Shown: piece after piece, positions 26,425 to 35,281 of the stretch
Numbering within the stretch: position 1 is the stretch's first letter
How the letters are laid out: the number at the start of each line of letters is the position of its first letter
Source: Anaerolineae bacterium
Lineage (GTDB): Bacteria; Chloroflexota; Anaerolineae; B4-G1; DUEL01
Length of the DNA stretch: 64,000 bases
Direction of reading: 5' to 3'
Assembly (NCBI GenBank): GCA_025060135.1
Contig: JANXCY010000005.1
Span: 1 to 64,000 of the forward strand
Translations under genes and position numbers: made by a program
Notes under the pieces: generated by a model
Databases searched by the model: none
Seen by the model: only the letters and a program-made list of their open reading frames with translations
What the model was told of the DNA's origin: nothing

Positions 26425-27269
26425 GGCAGTCCGATGATCGGGAAGGGGCAGGAATCCCGGATGTCCGGAGAGGGAATCCGTCCCGCTGATGCCAGGGCCC
26501 GCACGCGCGCTGCGATGTTAGGTGCGGTAACCAGTGTCTCTCCCACCAGAACGGCATCGGCACCGGCGCGGGCCAGGTAGCGGACATCGCCGGGGGTGCG
26601 GATGCCGCTTTCCGCGACCACGAGCGTCCCCCTGGGAATGCGGGGACGGAGCCGGGCAAAGGTGGTGATGTCGGTCCGGAAAGTGCGCAGGTCCCGGTTG
26701 TTGATGCCGATAATTGGTGGGCGAAGCGGCAAGACGGCCTCCAGTTCCTCCTCGTTGTGGACTTCCACCAGCGCGTGCATGCCCAGCCCGTGGGCCAGAG
26801 CCAGCAGGTCGGTCAGAGCCGAGGGGGGAAGCGCGGCCGCGATCAACAGGACGGCGTCCGCTCCCCAGGCGCGGGCCTCGTAGACCTGATAGGGGTCGAT
26901 GATGAAGTCCTTGCGCAGGATGGGGATGGCGTGGCCCCCGGCACGGAGGGCCTCTCGGGCCCGGGCCAGGTCTGGCAGGCTCCCCTGAAAGAAGGGCGTG
27001 TCGGTCAGAACGGAGAGGGCGCCAGCCCCGTGGGTCGCGTAGAGAGTTGCCAGATGGCCAGCATCCAGGTCCGGGCGGAGCGGCCCGCGCGAGGGAGAGG
27101 CGCGCTTGATCTCCGCGATGAGGGTAACGCCAGGCCGGGCCAGTGCCTCCGCGAAGTTCTGCGGAGGCGCCTGGTCGGCCACGCGGGCCCGCAGTTCCTC
27201 CGGAGGGACGATCTTCCGGCGCGCGGCGACTTCCTCCCGCTTGGTTGCGAGGATCCGTTCCAGTATCAT
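26421..27269 (-). CDS. trpC: Indole-3-glycerol phosphate synthase
   Basis: A 282-residue TIM barrel that closes the indole ring. Visible motifs are the catalytic Lys region [69 protein letters not shown] and [14 protein letters not shown]-terminal tail beyond the last barrel helix ([15 protein letters not shown]) is slightly long. It is coupled to trpD upstream and trpF downstream by four-base overlaps. Confidence 0.97.
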   Translation of the reverse strand: MILERILATKREEVAARRKIVPPEELRARVADQAPPQNFAEALARPGVTLIAEIKRASPSRGPLRPDLDAGHLATLYATHGAGALSVLTDTPFFQGSLPDLARAREALRAGGHAIPILRKDFIIDPYQVYEARAWGADAVLLIAAALPPSALTDLLALAHGLGMHALVEVHNEEELEAVLPLRPPIIGINNRDLRTFRTDITTFARLRPRIPRGTLVVAESGIRTPGDVRYLARAGADAVLVGETLVTAPNIAARVRALASAGRIPSPDIRDSCPFPIIGLP

Positions 27270-28294
27270 GCCGCTGCTCCTTCCTTCTGCGTAAAGGCGA
27301 CCAGCGTTTCCAGTTTTTCCAGCGCGGCGCCCGAATCCACGCTCCAGGCAGCCAAGGAGAGCCCTTCCCGCAGGTCCGCCGCGCAGTTTCCAGCGACCAG
27401 CGCGGCGGCCGCGTTCAGGAGGACCACATCCCGCCGGGGGCCCTGTTCCCCCTGGAGGATGGAGCGGATAATGGCCGCGTTCTCCGCCGCGACTCCGCCC
27501 TGGAGGGCCGAGAGCGGCGCCCGGGGCAGACCCAGGTCCTCCGGGTCCAGGATAAAAGTGCGGATCGAGCCGTTCTGGAGCCAGGAGACCCGATTGGGGC
27601 CGGTGGTGGAGAGTTCATCCAGCCCGTCCGCGCCATGGACTACGAAGGCGGCCTGGCATCCCAGAGACCCCAGAACCCCCGCCAGTGTCTCTGTCAGGTC
27701 GGGGTCGTAGACTCCCAGGACCTGAACCTGGGCACCCGCCGGGTTGGTAAGGGGCCCCAGCACGTTAAACACGGTACGGACGCCCATCTCCCGCCGGGGC
27801 CCGATGGCGTGTTTCATCGCCGGGTGGAAGCGAGGAGCAAAGAGGAACCCGATCCCGATTTCATCCACGCATCGGGCTACCGCCTCCGGGGTCAGGTCCA
27901 GGTTCACCCCCAGGGCTTCCAGGACGTCGGCGCTCCCGCAGTGACTGGAGACAGAGCGGTTGCCGTGCTTGGCGACCGGGAGGCCCGCCCCGGCAACGAC
28001 GAAGGCTGCCGCCGTGGAAATGTTGAACGTCCCGGAGCGATCGCCGCCAGTCCCGCACGTATCCACCAGCGGTGCGCGACGGGTCGGAACGGGAACAGCA
28101 TGACGCCGCATCGCGCGGGCGAAGCCAGCGATCTCCTCCACCGTTTCCCCCTTCATCCGCAGGGCGATGAGGAAACCGCCGATCTGGGCCGGAGTGGCCT
28201 CCCCCTGCATCACCTGGCCCATGACCTCTTCGGCTTCCTCCGTCGTCAGGTTCTGCCGTTCCACCACGCGAGCAATGGCTTCACGAATGTCCAT
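27266..28294 (-). CDS. trpD: Anthranilate phosphoribosyltransferase
   Basis: A 342-residue enzyme transferring phosphoribose to anthranilate. The N-terminal helical domain ([25 protein letters not shown]) and the PRPP loops [17 protein letters not shown] and [18 protein letters not shown] are clear, as are [14 protein letters not shown] and [11 protein letters not shown]. The ATG at 28294 has GGGAGG upstream. It lies twelve bases after trpG and overlaps trpC by four. Confidence 0.97.
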   Translation of the reverse strand: MDIREAIARVVERQNLTTEEAEEVMGQVMQGEATPAQIGGFLIALRMKGETVEEIAGFARAMRRHAVPVPTRRAPLVDTCGTGGDRSGTFNISTAAAFVVAGAGLPVAKHGNRSVSSHCGSADVLEALGVNLDLTPEAVARCVDEIGIGFLFAPRFHPAMKHAIGPRREMGVRTVFNVLGPLTNPAGAQVQVLGVYDPDLTETLAGVLGSLGCQAAFVVHGADGLDELSTTGPNRVSWLQNGSIRTFILDPEDLGLPRAPLSALQGGVAAENAAIIRSILQGEQGPRRDVVLLNAAAALVAGNCAADLREGLSLAAWSVDSGAALEKLETLVAFTQKEGAAA

Positions 28295-28306
28295 AGCGCA
28301 CCTCCC

Positions 28307-28873
28307 TTACACCTGGATATTCAAGAAGTTTTTCAGCAAAATCTTACCCTCCGGCGTCAGGATGGATTCGGGATGAAACTGCACCCCGAACACCGGATAC
28401 TCCCGGTGCTGGATGGCCATAATTTCGCCCTCCCGGGTAAAGGCGATCCGTTGCAGTACCGGTGGGAGCGGTTCCTGGATGATGAGGGAATGGTAGCGGG
28501 TCGCCGTCATCGGATTCGGCAGGCTGGCGAAGAGCCCGCTCCCGGTGTGGTAGATGACCGACGTCTTCCCGTGCATCAAGCGAGGGGCCGGGCCCACGAT
28601 CCCGCCGAAGACGTGACCGATACACTGATGGCCCAGGCAGACGCCCAGGATGGGCACCCGTTGGTGAAAATGGCGGATGACCTCGTTGGAAATCCCGCCG
28701 TCTTCCGGGGTGCCCGGACCAGGGGAGATCACAATGTGGGAAGGACTCAGAGCCTCCAGTTCCTCTATCGTGATCGCGTCGTTGCGGAAGACGCGGACCT
28801 CGGCCCCCAGTTCTCCCAGATACTGGACCAGATTGTAGGTAAAGGAATCGTAGTTATCAATGACCACAACCAT
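28307..28873 (-). CDS. trpG: Anthranilate synthase glutamine amidotransferase
   Basis: A 188-residue class I glutamine amidotransferase supplying ammonia to TrpE. The start [16 protein letters not shown] at 28873 fits the family length and has an AGGAGG site. The oxyanion loop SPGPGTPED, nucleophile Cys in [10 protein letters not shown] and the catalytic His/Glu in VQFHPESI are present. A chain of this kind can also serve p-aminobenzoate synthesis; its place right after trpE makes the tryptophan role primary. Confidence 0.96.
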   Translation of the reverse strand: MVVVIDNYDSFTYNLVQYLGELGAEVRVFRNDAITIEELEALSPSHIVISPGPGTPEDGGISNEVIRHFHQRVPILGVCLGHQCIGHVFGGIVGPAPRLMHGKTSVIYHTGSGLFASLPNPMTATRYHSLIIQEPLPPVLQRIAFTREGEIMAIQHREYPVFGVQFHPESILTPEGKILLKNFLNIQV

Positions 28874-28899
28874 TGTACACCTCCTTCTGCTGGGGTTTC

Positions 28900-30390
28900 T
28901 TACCTCCATTGTTCAGCCAGTCGAACGGCCTCCATCAGTGCCCGGGCCTTGTGGCAGGTCTCCTGGTATTCCCGCGTGGGGTCGGAATCGGCGACAATGC
29001 CAGCCCCGGCCTGAACGTGAACCGTGTTTCCGTGCATAATGAGTGTCCGAATCGTGATACAGGTATCCATCGCGCCGGTGTAACTGAAGTACCCCACTCC
29101 ACCAGCATAGGGTCCTCGCCGCTCTCCCTCCAGTTCCGCGATGATTTCCATTGCCCGTACTTTCGGAGCACCGGAGACCGTACCGGCGGGGAAGGTGGCC
29201 CGGAGCAGGTCAAACGCGTCCACGTCGGGCCGGAGTTCGCCCCGAACGCTGGAGACGATGTGCATCACATGGGAATAGCGTTCCACCACCATCAGTTCGG
29301 GCACATGGACGGTTCCGTAGCGGCAGACGCGCCCCAGATCGTTCCGGGCCAGGTCCACCAGCATTACGTGTTCGGCCCGTTCTTTCTCGTCGGCCATCAG
29401 GGCCTGTTCCAGCGCTGCGTCCTCCTCCGGTCCAGCCCCGCGTGGGCGCGTCCCGGCGATGGGACGGACCTCGGCCACCCCTCCTTCCAGCCGGGTCAGC
29501 ACCTCCGGAGACGCGCCAACCAGATACAGGTCGTCCGGCAACTCCAGGAAGAACATATATGGAGAAGGATTCAGCATCCGCAGGACCCGATAGATGGCAA
29601 AGGGACTGGCTGTTGTGATGCGGGAGAACCGCTGGGAGAGGACGACTTGGAAAATGTCCCCGGCGGCGATATATGCTTTGGCCCGCCGGACCATCGCTTC
29701 AAAAGTTTCCTGAGAGCAATTAGAGTCCCACTGCAGGCCAGGGCCTTCCATAGGTGTCGGAGGACGGCGCGGGGCCTCGGGCATCGGCTGTTCCAACCGA
29801 GCGATCAGTCGTTCCACCCGTTCCGCTGCTTCCGCGCAGGCCGATCGGGCGTTGCCATCCACCCGCGCATGGGCGACGACCAGCAGCCGGTGCCGGACGT
29901 GATCAAAAATCACCATGTCGTCCACCAGGAGCCACACCGCATCCGGCAGGCCCAGCCCGGGGCGCGGGGCCAGGGGCACCCGCTCAAAGAAGCGGGTGGC
30001 ATCGTACGAGAGATAGCCCACCAGACCCCCGCAGAAGCGCGGGAGCGAGGGGGCGATCTCCACAGGCCGGTAGCGATGAAGAACCTCGCGCGCCAGCACC
30101 AGAGGGTCCCCCCGGGCCCGAGCGGCAAGGGTACCGACCGGCTCTTCGTAGAGGACCTCGCCATCGCGGGCCAGGAGCAAGCCGATCGGTTCGGTGCCCA
30201 GGAACGAGTAGCGGCCCAGTCGTTCCCCCTTCTCCACGCTCTCTAAAAGAAACGAGGGGACCCCTTTCTGGCGCAGTTTCAGATAGACGGACACCGGCGT
30301 TTCCAGGTCCGCTGGCAGTTCCTGCCAGACCGGAACCCGGGAACCGGGAGGGACGTTGCGCAGTTCGGGGTAATGAACAGGTATCCCCAT
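28900..30390 (-). CDS. trpE: Anthranilate synthase component I
   Basis: A 496-residue chorismate-utilising enzyme, first step of tryptophan synthesis. The start [11 protein letters not shown] at 30390 has GGAGG six bases upstream. The N-terminal half carries the feedback-inhibition element region [18 protein letters not shown]. The C-terminal chorismate-binding domain has [59 protein letters not shown] and [10 protein letters not shown]. It is headed by a Trp-specific T-box leader, so the whole trpEGDCFBA operon should respond to uncharged tRNA-Trp. Confidence 0.97.
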   Translation of the reverse strand: MGIPVHYPELRNVPPGSRVPVWQELPADLETPVSVYLKLRQKGVPSFLLESVEKGERLGRYSFLGTEPIGLLLARDGEVLYEEPVGTLAARARGDPLVLAREVLHRYRPVEIAPSLPRFCGGLVGYLSYDATRFFERVPLAPRPGLGLPDAVWLLVDDMVIFDHVRHRLLVVAHARVDGNARSACAEAAERVERLIARLEQPMPEAPRRPPTPMEGPGLQWDSNCSQETFEAMVRRAKAYIAAGDIFQVVLSQRFSRITTASPFAIYRVLRMLNPSPYMFFLELPDDLYLVGASPEVLTRLEGGVAEVRPIAGTRPRGAGPEEDAALEQALMADEKERAEHVMLVDLARNDLGRVCRYGTVHVPELMVVERYSHVMHIVSSVRGELRPDVDAFDLLRATFPAGTVSGAPKVRAMEIIAELEGERRGPYAGGVGYFSYTGAMDTCITIRTLIMHGNTVHVQAGAGIVADSDPTREYQETCHKARALMEAVRLAEQWR

Positions 30391-30408
30391 AGTCTGCCTC
30401 CTACTGAA

Positions 30409-30853
30409 GAAAAAGCGCCCGTCCCCGAAGGGACGGGCGCCTGAGCTCCCGCGGTGCCACCCTTCTTGGCCCATCCGGCCAGAAGGCCGGAGGCCCCGGA
30501 GACTGGCCGGAAACAAAAAGACCACCGTGAGCGCGTTCACGATGGTCCCCAGGCCAGCCTCACCCTCGGGGGGTACAGGCTTCCGGAGATGGGCCGGAAA
30601 CCAATACCCCAACCCGATAACGGGGGTTAACCGGCTCGGGCTACTGCCCCGAATGGGGGTTCGCCCTGCGACTCCCGGGCCCATTCAGCGCTCCCGTGAG
30701 GATCGGGCTCTCACCTTCCCCCGACTCTCTGGGCCTCCGTGTGAGCGCCTACTCTTCCCGTTCACCGTCTTTCGTCAATGACCGAGTGCCCATACAAACA
30801 GATTGTTCACATCCTTGGAGCAGGTTCGCTTCGTCCGCGTAACCCTCCAGGCA
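30409..30853 (-). promoter_or_regulatory. T-box leader, Trp (UGG) specifier, for the trp operon
   Basis: The leader between the trp promoter and trpE has the T-box design. The specifier strand reads GAA-TGG-GCCCGGGAG, placing TGG (Trp) at 30683-30681 directly after the GAA of the specifier loop. An AGAGAGTC segment sits on the 5' side (around 30730). The antiterminator T-box bulge GGTGGCACCGCGG is at 30461-30449, followed by a strong terminator. Uncharged tRNA-Trp should stabilise the antiterminator and switch the operon on. The lower hairpins between 30500 and 30660 match the stem II/III region in position only. Confidence 0.93.
30410..30440 (-). terminator. Regulated terminator of the trp T-box
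   Basis: An 11-bp GC stem (GCGCCCGTCCC and complement) closes a four-base TTCG-type loop and is followed by TTTTTC on the minus strand. It begins ten bases downstream of the T-box bulge sequence, as expected for the competing terminator. Confidence 0.93.
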
Positions 30854-30859
30854 ATAAAT

Positions 30860-30888
30860 ATTTTACCACCCTTATCTGGAATTGTCAA
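30860..30888 (-). promoter_or_regulatory. trp operon promoter
   Basis: The minus strand reads TTGACA (30888-30883), a 17-base spacer and TAAAAT (30865-30860). Its -35 region is part of a perfect 13-bp inverted repeat (GGAATTGTCAAAT / ATTTGACAATTCC) with the -35 region of the divergent thrS promoter. Confidence 0.88.
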
Positions 30889-30921
30889 ATGCTTCATGCT
30901 GGGTGCACTGTCCACAGAGAT

Positions 30922-30950
30922 TTGACAATTCCCCCCAATCCGGCTATAAT
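30922..30950 (+). promoter_or_regulatory. thrS promoter
   Basis: A consensus sigma70 promoter: TTGACA (30922-30927), a 17-base spacer and TATAAT (30945-30950). It diverges from the trp promoter with only 33 bases between the two -35 boxes. Confidence 0.92.
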
Positions 30951-30956
30951 AAACTC

Positions 30957-31300
30957 CACCGCCATCCACACAGGGTGGAGAAGAGAGCCGGTCAAGGGAA
31001 CGCGCGGACCGGGACGAGTACCGGTCGGGAAGGCTTCAGAGAGGGAGGGTCAGAGGCTGAGAGCCCTCCCGCCAGACGATCGGGAAAACCCCCCGGGAGC
31101 GGGCTCCGGAAATCGTGTCCTCACCCCTCCGGGTGGCAGCGAAGCCGCCGGGGGTGGGGTGAGGGCGAGAGTATGGGGCTCCGGGCAGGCCCGTTACAGC
31201 CTCAGAGGGCGGTCGGTACCGAGACGCCGACCGAACCTGGGTGGAACCACGTGGGAGCAACCCCCGCGCCCCAGGGCACGGGGGTCTTTTTTATCGGGCA
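30957..31300 (+). promoter_or_regulatory. T-box leader, Thr (ACC) specifier, for thrS
   Basis: The thrS leader is a second T-box. Aligned on the shared CCCCGGGAG arm, the specifier is ACC (Thr) at 31088-31090, preceded by GGGAAA. An AGAGAGGG segment (around 31042) lies 5' of it. The T-box bulge motif GGGTGGAACCACG is at 31239-31251 and is followed at once by a terminator. Uncharged tRNA-Thr should raise thrS expression. Confidence 0.9.
31259..31293 (+). terminator. Regulated terminator of the thrS T-box
   Basis: CCCCCGCGCCC and GGGCACGGGGG form a GC stem with one mismatch, followed by TCTTTTTTAT. It starts eight bases after the T-box bulge motif. Confidence 0.88.
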
Positions 31301-31325
31301 TTTTGCGTCCCGATCAGGAGGAGCT

Positions 31326-33119
31326 ATGGCCGAACCCGTACAAAACGATCGCCTGTTGCGCATTCGCCATTCGGCGTCGCATGTGATGGCTCAGGCTGTT
31401 CTGGAGAAGTTCCCGGAGGCCAAACTGGCTATCGGCCCGGCCATTGAAAACGGGTTTTACTACGACTTTGACCTCCCCCGCTCTCTCACTCCGGAGGACC
31501 TGGCGGAGATTGAGGCCCGGATGCGGGAGATCATCGCCGAAGGATACGACTTCGTCTACCAGGAAATAGACGAGGCCGAGGCCCGCCGCCTCTTCGCCGA
31601 CCAGCCCTACAAACTGGAACTGATAGAGGACATCATGGCAGGGGGAGTGGATGAGGATGGCAATCCCACCGATGAACGTCCGGTCCTCTCCATCTACCGC
31701 CATGGCCCCTTTGTGGATCTCTGCCGGGGGCCCCACGTTGCCAACACCCGCGAGATCAATCCCGACGCGGTCAAACTCCTCAGCGTCGCCGGGGCATACT
31801 GGCGGGGAGACGAGCGGCGGCCGATGCTCCAGCGAATCTATGGTACTGCCTGGGAGACGCCGGAAGACCTCCAGGCTTATCTCGCCTGGCGAGAGGAGGT
31901 GGAGCGACGAGACCACCGGCGGCTCATTCGGGAATTGGACCTCATCAGTTTCCACGAAGAGGGCGGCGCCGGCCTGGCCTACTGGCATCCCAAAGGGGCC
32001 CGTATCCGCCGGATTATTGAAGAGCACTGGTATGCCCGGCACCTGGAAGGCGGCTACGAAATCGTCTACACCCCTCACATCGGGCGAGCCCAACTCTGGG
32101 AGCGTTCCGGACACCTGAACTTCTACAAAGAAAACATGTACGCGCCTATAGACATTGAAGGGGTCCAGTATTACCTGAAACCGATGAATTGCCCCTTCCA
32201 TATCCTGATCTACAAGACCCGGACCCGCTCCTACCGCGACCTCCCATTGCGCTGGGCGGAACTGGGAACAGTCTACCGGTTTGAGCGAAGCGGTGTCCTC
32301 CATGGCCTTCTGCGGGTGCGTGGCTTCACCCAGGACGATGCCCACATCTTCTGCACGCCGGAACAGATAGAGGACGAGATTCTGGGCGTTCTGGACTTCA
32401 GTCTGAGCATCCTGCGGGATTTCGGCTTTACGGATTACCAGATAGAGCTGAGTGTGCGCGACCCCCGAACGCCGGAGAAGTACGCTGGCCGGGATGAAAT
32501 GTGGGAACAGGCAGAGCGGTCTCTGGTCCGGGCACTGGAGGCCCGGAACCTCTCCTATCAACGTATGGAGGGCGAGGCCGTCTTCTACGGCCCGAAAATT
32601 GACATCAAGATTCGGGATGCGCTGGGCCGGGCCTGGCAGTGTACGACCATCCAGTTTGACTTTAACGTGCCCGAACGGTTTGACCTGACCTTCCGGGACC
32701 GGGACGGACAAGAGCGACGGCCCTATATGGTCCACCGGGCGCTCCTGGGGAGCATGGAGCGGTTCTTCGGCGTACTGGTGGAGCACTATGGCGGCGCGTT
32801 CCCGGTTTGGCTGGCACCGACCCAGGTTGTCGTTATCCCCATTGCCGACCGGCACGGAGAGTACGCCCGGGAGGTGGCGCGGCGGTTGAAAGAAGCCGGC
32901 CTGCGGGTGGAGGTCAACGACTCTCCGGAGCGCATGCAGGCCAAAATCCGTGATGCCCAAATGGAGAAAATCCCCTACATGCTGGTCGTGGGCGACCGGG
33001 AAATGCAGAACGGAGAGGTCAACCTGCGCCGCCGGGATGGAGCGGTGCCCGGTGCCATGTCTGTGGACGCCTTCATCGCCTTGGCGCTGGAGGCCGTTCG
33101 GGAGCGGCGACTATTATAA
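31326..33119 (+). CDS. thrS: Threonyl-tRNA synthetase lacking the TGS domain
   Basis: A 597-residue class II synthetase. The ATG at 31326 with AGGAGG upstream is fixed by its place just after the T-box terminator. The protein begins directly with the editing (SAD-type) domain: HSASHVMAQAVLEKFPEAKLAIGPAIENGFYYDF, and later the zinc-type HGPFVDLCRGPHV. The usual N-terminal TGS domain (about 60 residues) is absent. The catalytic core has motif 2/3 landmarks CPFHILIY, RFERSGVLHGLLRVRGFTQDDAHIFC and the C-terminal anticodon domain from about 500 (VVVIPIADRH ... VNLRRRDG). It is followed by purB after 18 bases. Confidence 0.96.
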   Translation: MAEPVQNDRLLRIRHSASHVMAQAVLEKFPEAKLAIGPAIENGFYYDFDLPRSLTPEDLAEIEARMREIIAEGYDFVYQEIDEAEARRLFADQPYKLELIEDIMAGGVDEDGNPTDERPVLSIYRHGPFVDLCRGPHVANTREINPDAVKLLSVAGAYWRGDERRPMLQRIYGTAWETPEDLQAYLAWREEVERRDHRRLIRELDLISFHEEGGAGLAYWHPKGARIRRIIEEHWYARHLEGGYEIVYTPHIGRAQLWERSGHLNFYKENMYAPIDIEGVQYYLKPMNCPFHILIYKTRTRSYRDLPLRWAELGTVYRFERSGVLHGLLRVRGFTQDDAHIFCTPEQIEDEILGVLDFSLSILRDFGFTDYQIELSVRDPRTPEKYAGRDEMWEQAERSLVRALEARNLSYQRMEGEAVFYGPKIDIKIRDALGRAWQCTTIQFDFNVPERFDLTFRDRDGQERRPYMVHRALLGSMERFFGVLVEHYGGAFPVWLAPTQVVVIPIADRHGEYAREVARRLKEAGLRVEVNDSPERMQAKIRDAQMEKIPYMLVVGDREMQNGEVNLRRRDGAVPGAMSVDAFIALALEAVRERRLL

Positions 33120-33137
33120 CCGAAAAGGGAGCCCGCT

Positions 33138-34532
33138 ATGGCCACTCGGTTGGACCACGAAACCTATCTTTCCCCCTTCGCCTGGCGCTATGGCTCGGAA
33201 GAGATGCGTCGTATCTGGAGCGAAGCCTACCGTCGCCGACTTCTGCGGCGGGTCTGGGTGGCGCTGGCCCGCGCTCAGGCCGAACTGGGCCTGATAGCCC
33301 CTGAGCAGGTCGCCGACCTGGAGGCCCATCAGGACGACGTGGACATCGCCCGCGCGGAGGAGATAGAGGCCGAAATCCACCACGACCTGATGGCGGAACT
33401 GCGGGTCTTTGCCGAACAGTGCCCGATCGGCGGGCCGATTCTCCACCTGGGCGCGACCAGCCAGGACATCCTGGATAACGCCGACGCGCTGCGCCTGCGA
33501 GAGGCGCTGGCCCTGGTCCGCTGCCGCCTGACCGACCTCCTCTCCGCCTTCGCCGACCGAATCGAGGAGACCGCCGATCTGGCCTGCATGGGCTATACCC
33601 ACCTGCAACCGGCCGAGCCAACCACCGTCGGCTACCGGCTGGCCCAGTACGCCCAGGACCTTCTGGCCGACCTGGAATCGGTAGACCGCCTGCTGGCCAA
33701 TCTGCGCGGCAAGGGGTTCAAGGGCGCAGTTGGCACTGCCGCCTCCTACGCTCAGCTCCTGGACCCGTCCGAAATGGAGCGACGGGCGATGACGTTTCTG
33801 GGATTGGAGGCCTACCCGATAACTACCCAGGTCTGCCCGCGCCGGCAGGAGTGGGAAATAATAGTGGCGCTGGCGGGTATCGCCCAGAGCCTCCACCGGT
33901 TTGCTATGGACCTGCGGCTGCTGCAATCACCGCTGGCGGGGGAGTGGAGCGAGCCGTTCGGTCGCGCCCAGGTGGGCTCCTCTGCAATGCCCTTTAAACG
34001 CAACCCCATCCAGGCCGAAAATATCTGCTCACTGGCCCGCTACGTGGCGGCGCTCCCGGCCGTCGCCTGGGAGAATGCTGCTGGTTCCCTCCTGGAGCGG
34101 ACCCTGGACGACTCGGCCAATCGGCGAGTGTTCCTGGCGGAAGGCTTCCTGGCGACCGACGAGATGCTCCGCCGCGCGCTCCGGCTGGTACGGGGACTGG
34201 GGCTGGACCCGGCGGCGATGACGCGCAACCTGGTCGCCTGGGGGACGTTCGCCGGAACAGAGCGGCTGATGATGGAACTGGTACGGGCCGGCGCCGACCG
34301 CCAGGAGATGCACGAGGTACTGCGGGCCCACAGTATGGCCGCATGGGAGGCCCTCCGTCGGGGAGAACCCAACCCGCTGGCCGACCTCCTGGCCGCCGAC
34401 CCCCGCCTGACGGCTTACCTGCCGTCAGAGCGGCTCCGCGCGCTCCTGGACGTCTCCGGCTACGTGGGGGACGCGCCCCAGCGCGCGCGGGCCCTGGCCC
34501 GGCGGATTCGTGAGAGAGTATACACAGGATGA
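33138..34532 (+). CDS. purB: Adenylosuccinate lyase
   Basis: A 464-residue fumarase/aspartase superfamily enzyme acting twice in purine synthesis (SAICAR and adenylosuccinate cleavage). LHLGATSQDILDNADALRLREAL, GYTHLQPAEPTTVGYRL and the signature loop GSSAMPFKRNPIQAENICSLA with the catalytic Ser are intact. The alpha-helical C-terminal ADSL domain includes AHSMAAWEALRRGEPNPLADLLAADP. It lies 18 bases after thrS with AAAGGGAG, so is probably under the same T-box control, an unusual regulatory link between Thr-tRNA charging and purine synthesis. Confidence 0.95.
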   Translation: MATRLDHETYLSPFAWRYGSEEMRRIWSEAYRRRLLRRVWVALARAQAELGLIAPEQVADLEAHQDDVDIARAEEIEAEIHHDLMAELRVFAEQCPIGGPILHLGATSQDILDNADALRLREALALVRCRLTDLLSAFADRIEETADLACMGYTHLQPAEPTTVGYRLAQYAQDLLADLESVDRLLANLRGKGFKGAVGTAASYAQLLDPSEMERRAMTFLGLEAYPITTQVCPRRQEWEIIVALAGIAQSLHRFAMDLRLLQSPLAGEWSEPFGRAQVGSSAMPFKRNPIQAENICSLARYVAALPAVAWENAAGSLLERTLDDSANRRVFLAEGFLATDEMLRRALRLVRGLGLDPAAMTRNLVAWGTFAGTERLMMELVRAGADRQEMHEVLRAHSMAAWEALRRGEPNPLADLLAADPRLTAYLPSERLRALLDVSGYVGDAPQRARALARRIRERVYTG

Positions 34533-34646
34533 GTGGGATGAGCAGGATTTTGAAGGAGGGGTCTACCCTGATATCTGGAACCGTATGAGTGGTTTGCCCG
34601 TCGGGGCATGTTTGCATTTGGATGAAGCCTATCTCAGGAGGGAGAC

Positions 34647-35195
34647 ATGGAATGGAACACCCCGTTAGGAATCCTGCGGCGCGGCATGAGTCTGGAACGG
34701 GATGGGTATCAGTTCTACATGCTGGCTGCCGAACGCGCCTCCGACGAACGGGGGCGTCGGATGTTTCGGGACCTGGCGTCTCAGGAAGCCGACCATTTGC
34801 GGCTTCTGCTGGCAGAGTATCGGTCGCTGGAAGCCGGACAGGGCTGGCTTCCCTACGAGGTCGCCATGAAGGCCGATTTTCCGCTGGATCCGGCCAATCC
34901 CGACCTGCCTGGAGAGGAGCCTCCGGAGCCGCTGCCAGTTTTCACTCCGGACCGACCGATTTCCTTGGAGGGAGACATCGCGGCGCTGGAATTCGGTCTG
35001 GAGACAGAGCGCATCTCGCGGGAACTCTACGCCCAGGCAGCCAAGGAGGCCGATGACCCACGAGCGGTGGAAGCCTATCGCTTCCTGACCCGCCAGGAGG
35101 AGGCCCACTACCGGCTTCTACAGGATACCCACGAGTATCTCACCCGGAACCAGACCTGGTGGGACCCTTTCCAGAAGCCCTTCTTCACCGGGTAG
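34647..35195 (+). CDS. Ferritin-like / rubrerythrin-type protein
   Basis: A 182-residue four-helix-bundle protein. Two Glu-rich half-repeats carry the di-metal ligands: ERDGYQFYMLAAERA...ASQEADHLRLL in the first and GLETERISRELYAQAAKEADD...LTRQEEAHYRLLQDTHEYL in the second, i.e. Glu plus ExxH in each. No rubredoxin cysteines follow, so it is the domain alone, perhaps involved in iron handling or peroxide reduction. The ATG has GGAGGGAG upstream and its own terminator follows. Confidence 0.85.
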   Translation: MEWNTPLGILRRGMSLERDGYQFYMLAAERASDERGRRMFRDLASQEADHLRLLLAEYRSLEAGQGWLPYEVAMKADFPLDPANPDLPGEEPPEPLPVFTPDRPISLEGDIAALEFGLETERISRELYAQAAKEADDPRAVEAYRFLTRQEEAHYRLLQDTHEYLTRNQTWWDPFQKPFFTG

Positions 35196-35202
35196 GGAAC
35201 CC

Positions 35203-35239
35203 ATAGAAGGGCGGCGGCCTTAGGCCGCCGCTCTTCTAT
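35203..35239. terminator. Terminator after the ferritin-like gene
   Basis: A 17-bp stem (ATAGAAGGGCGGCGGCC and its complement, one wobble) with a TTA loop, then TTTGTTG. It also faces the convergent GntR-fusion gene and could stop both. Confidence 0.85.
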
Positions 35240-35281
35240 TTGTTGTCCTTCATAGTTTCCAAGAGAGCCCAGAGACAGAGT

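Noticed and set aside
30882-31325. N-terminal extension of thrS as a coding region
   Set aside because: This stretch is the promoter and T-box leader; the reading frame is open only by chance and does not resemble TGS.
31314-32960. 548-codon minus-strand frame across thrS
   Set aside because: Antisense shadow of a clear threonyl-tRNA synthetase.
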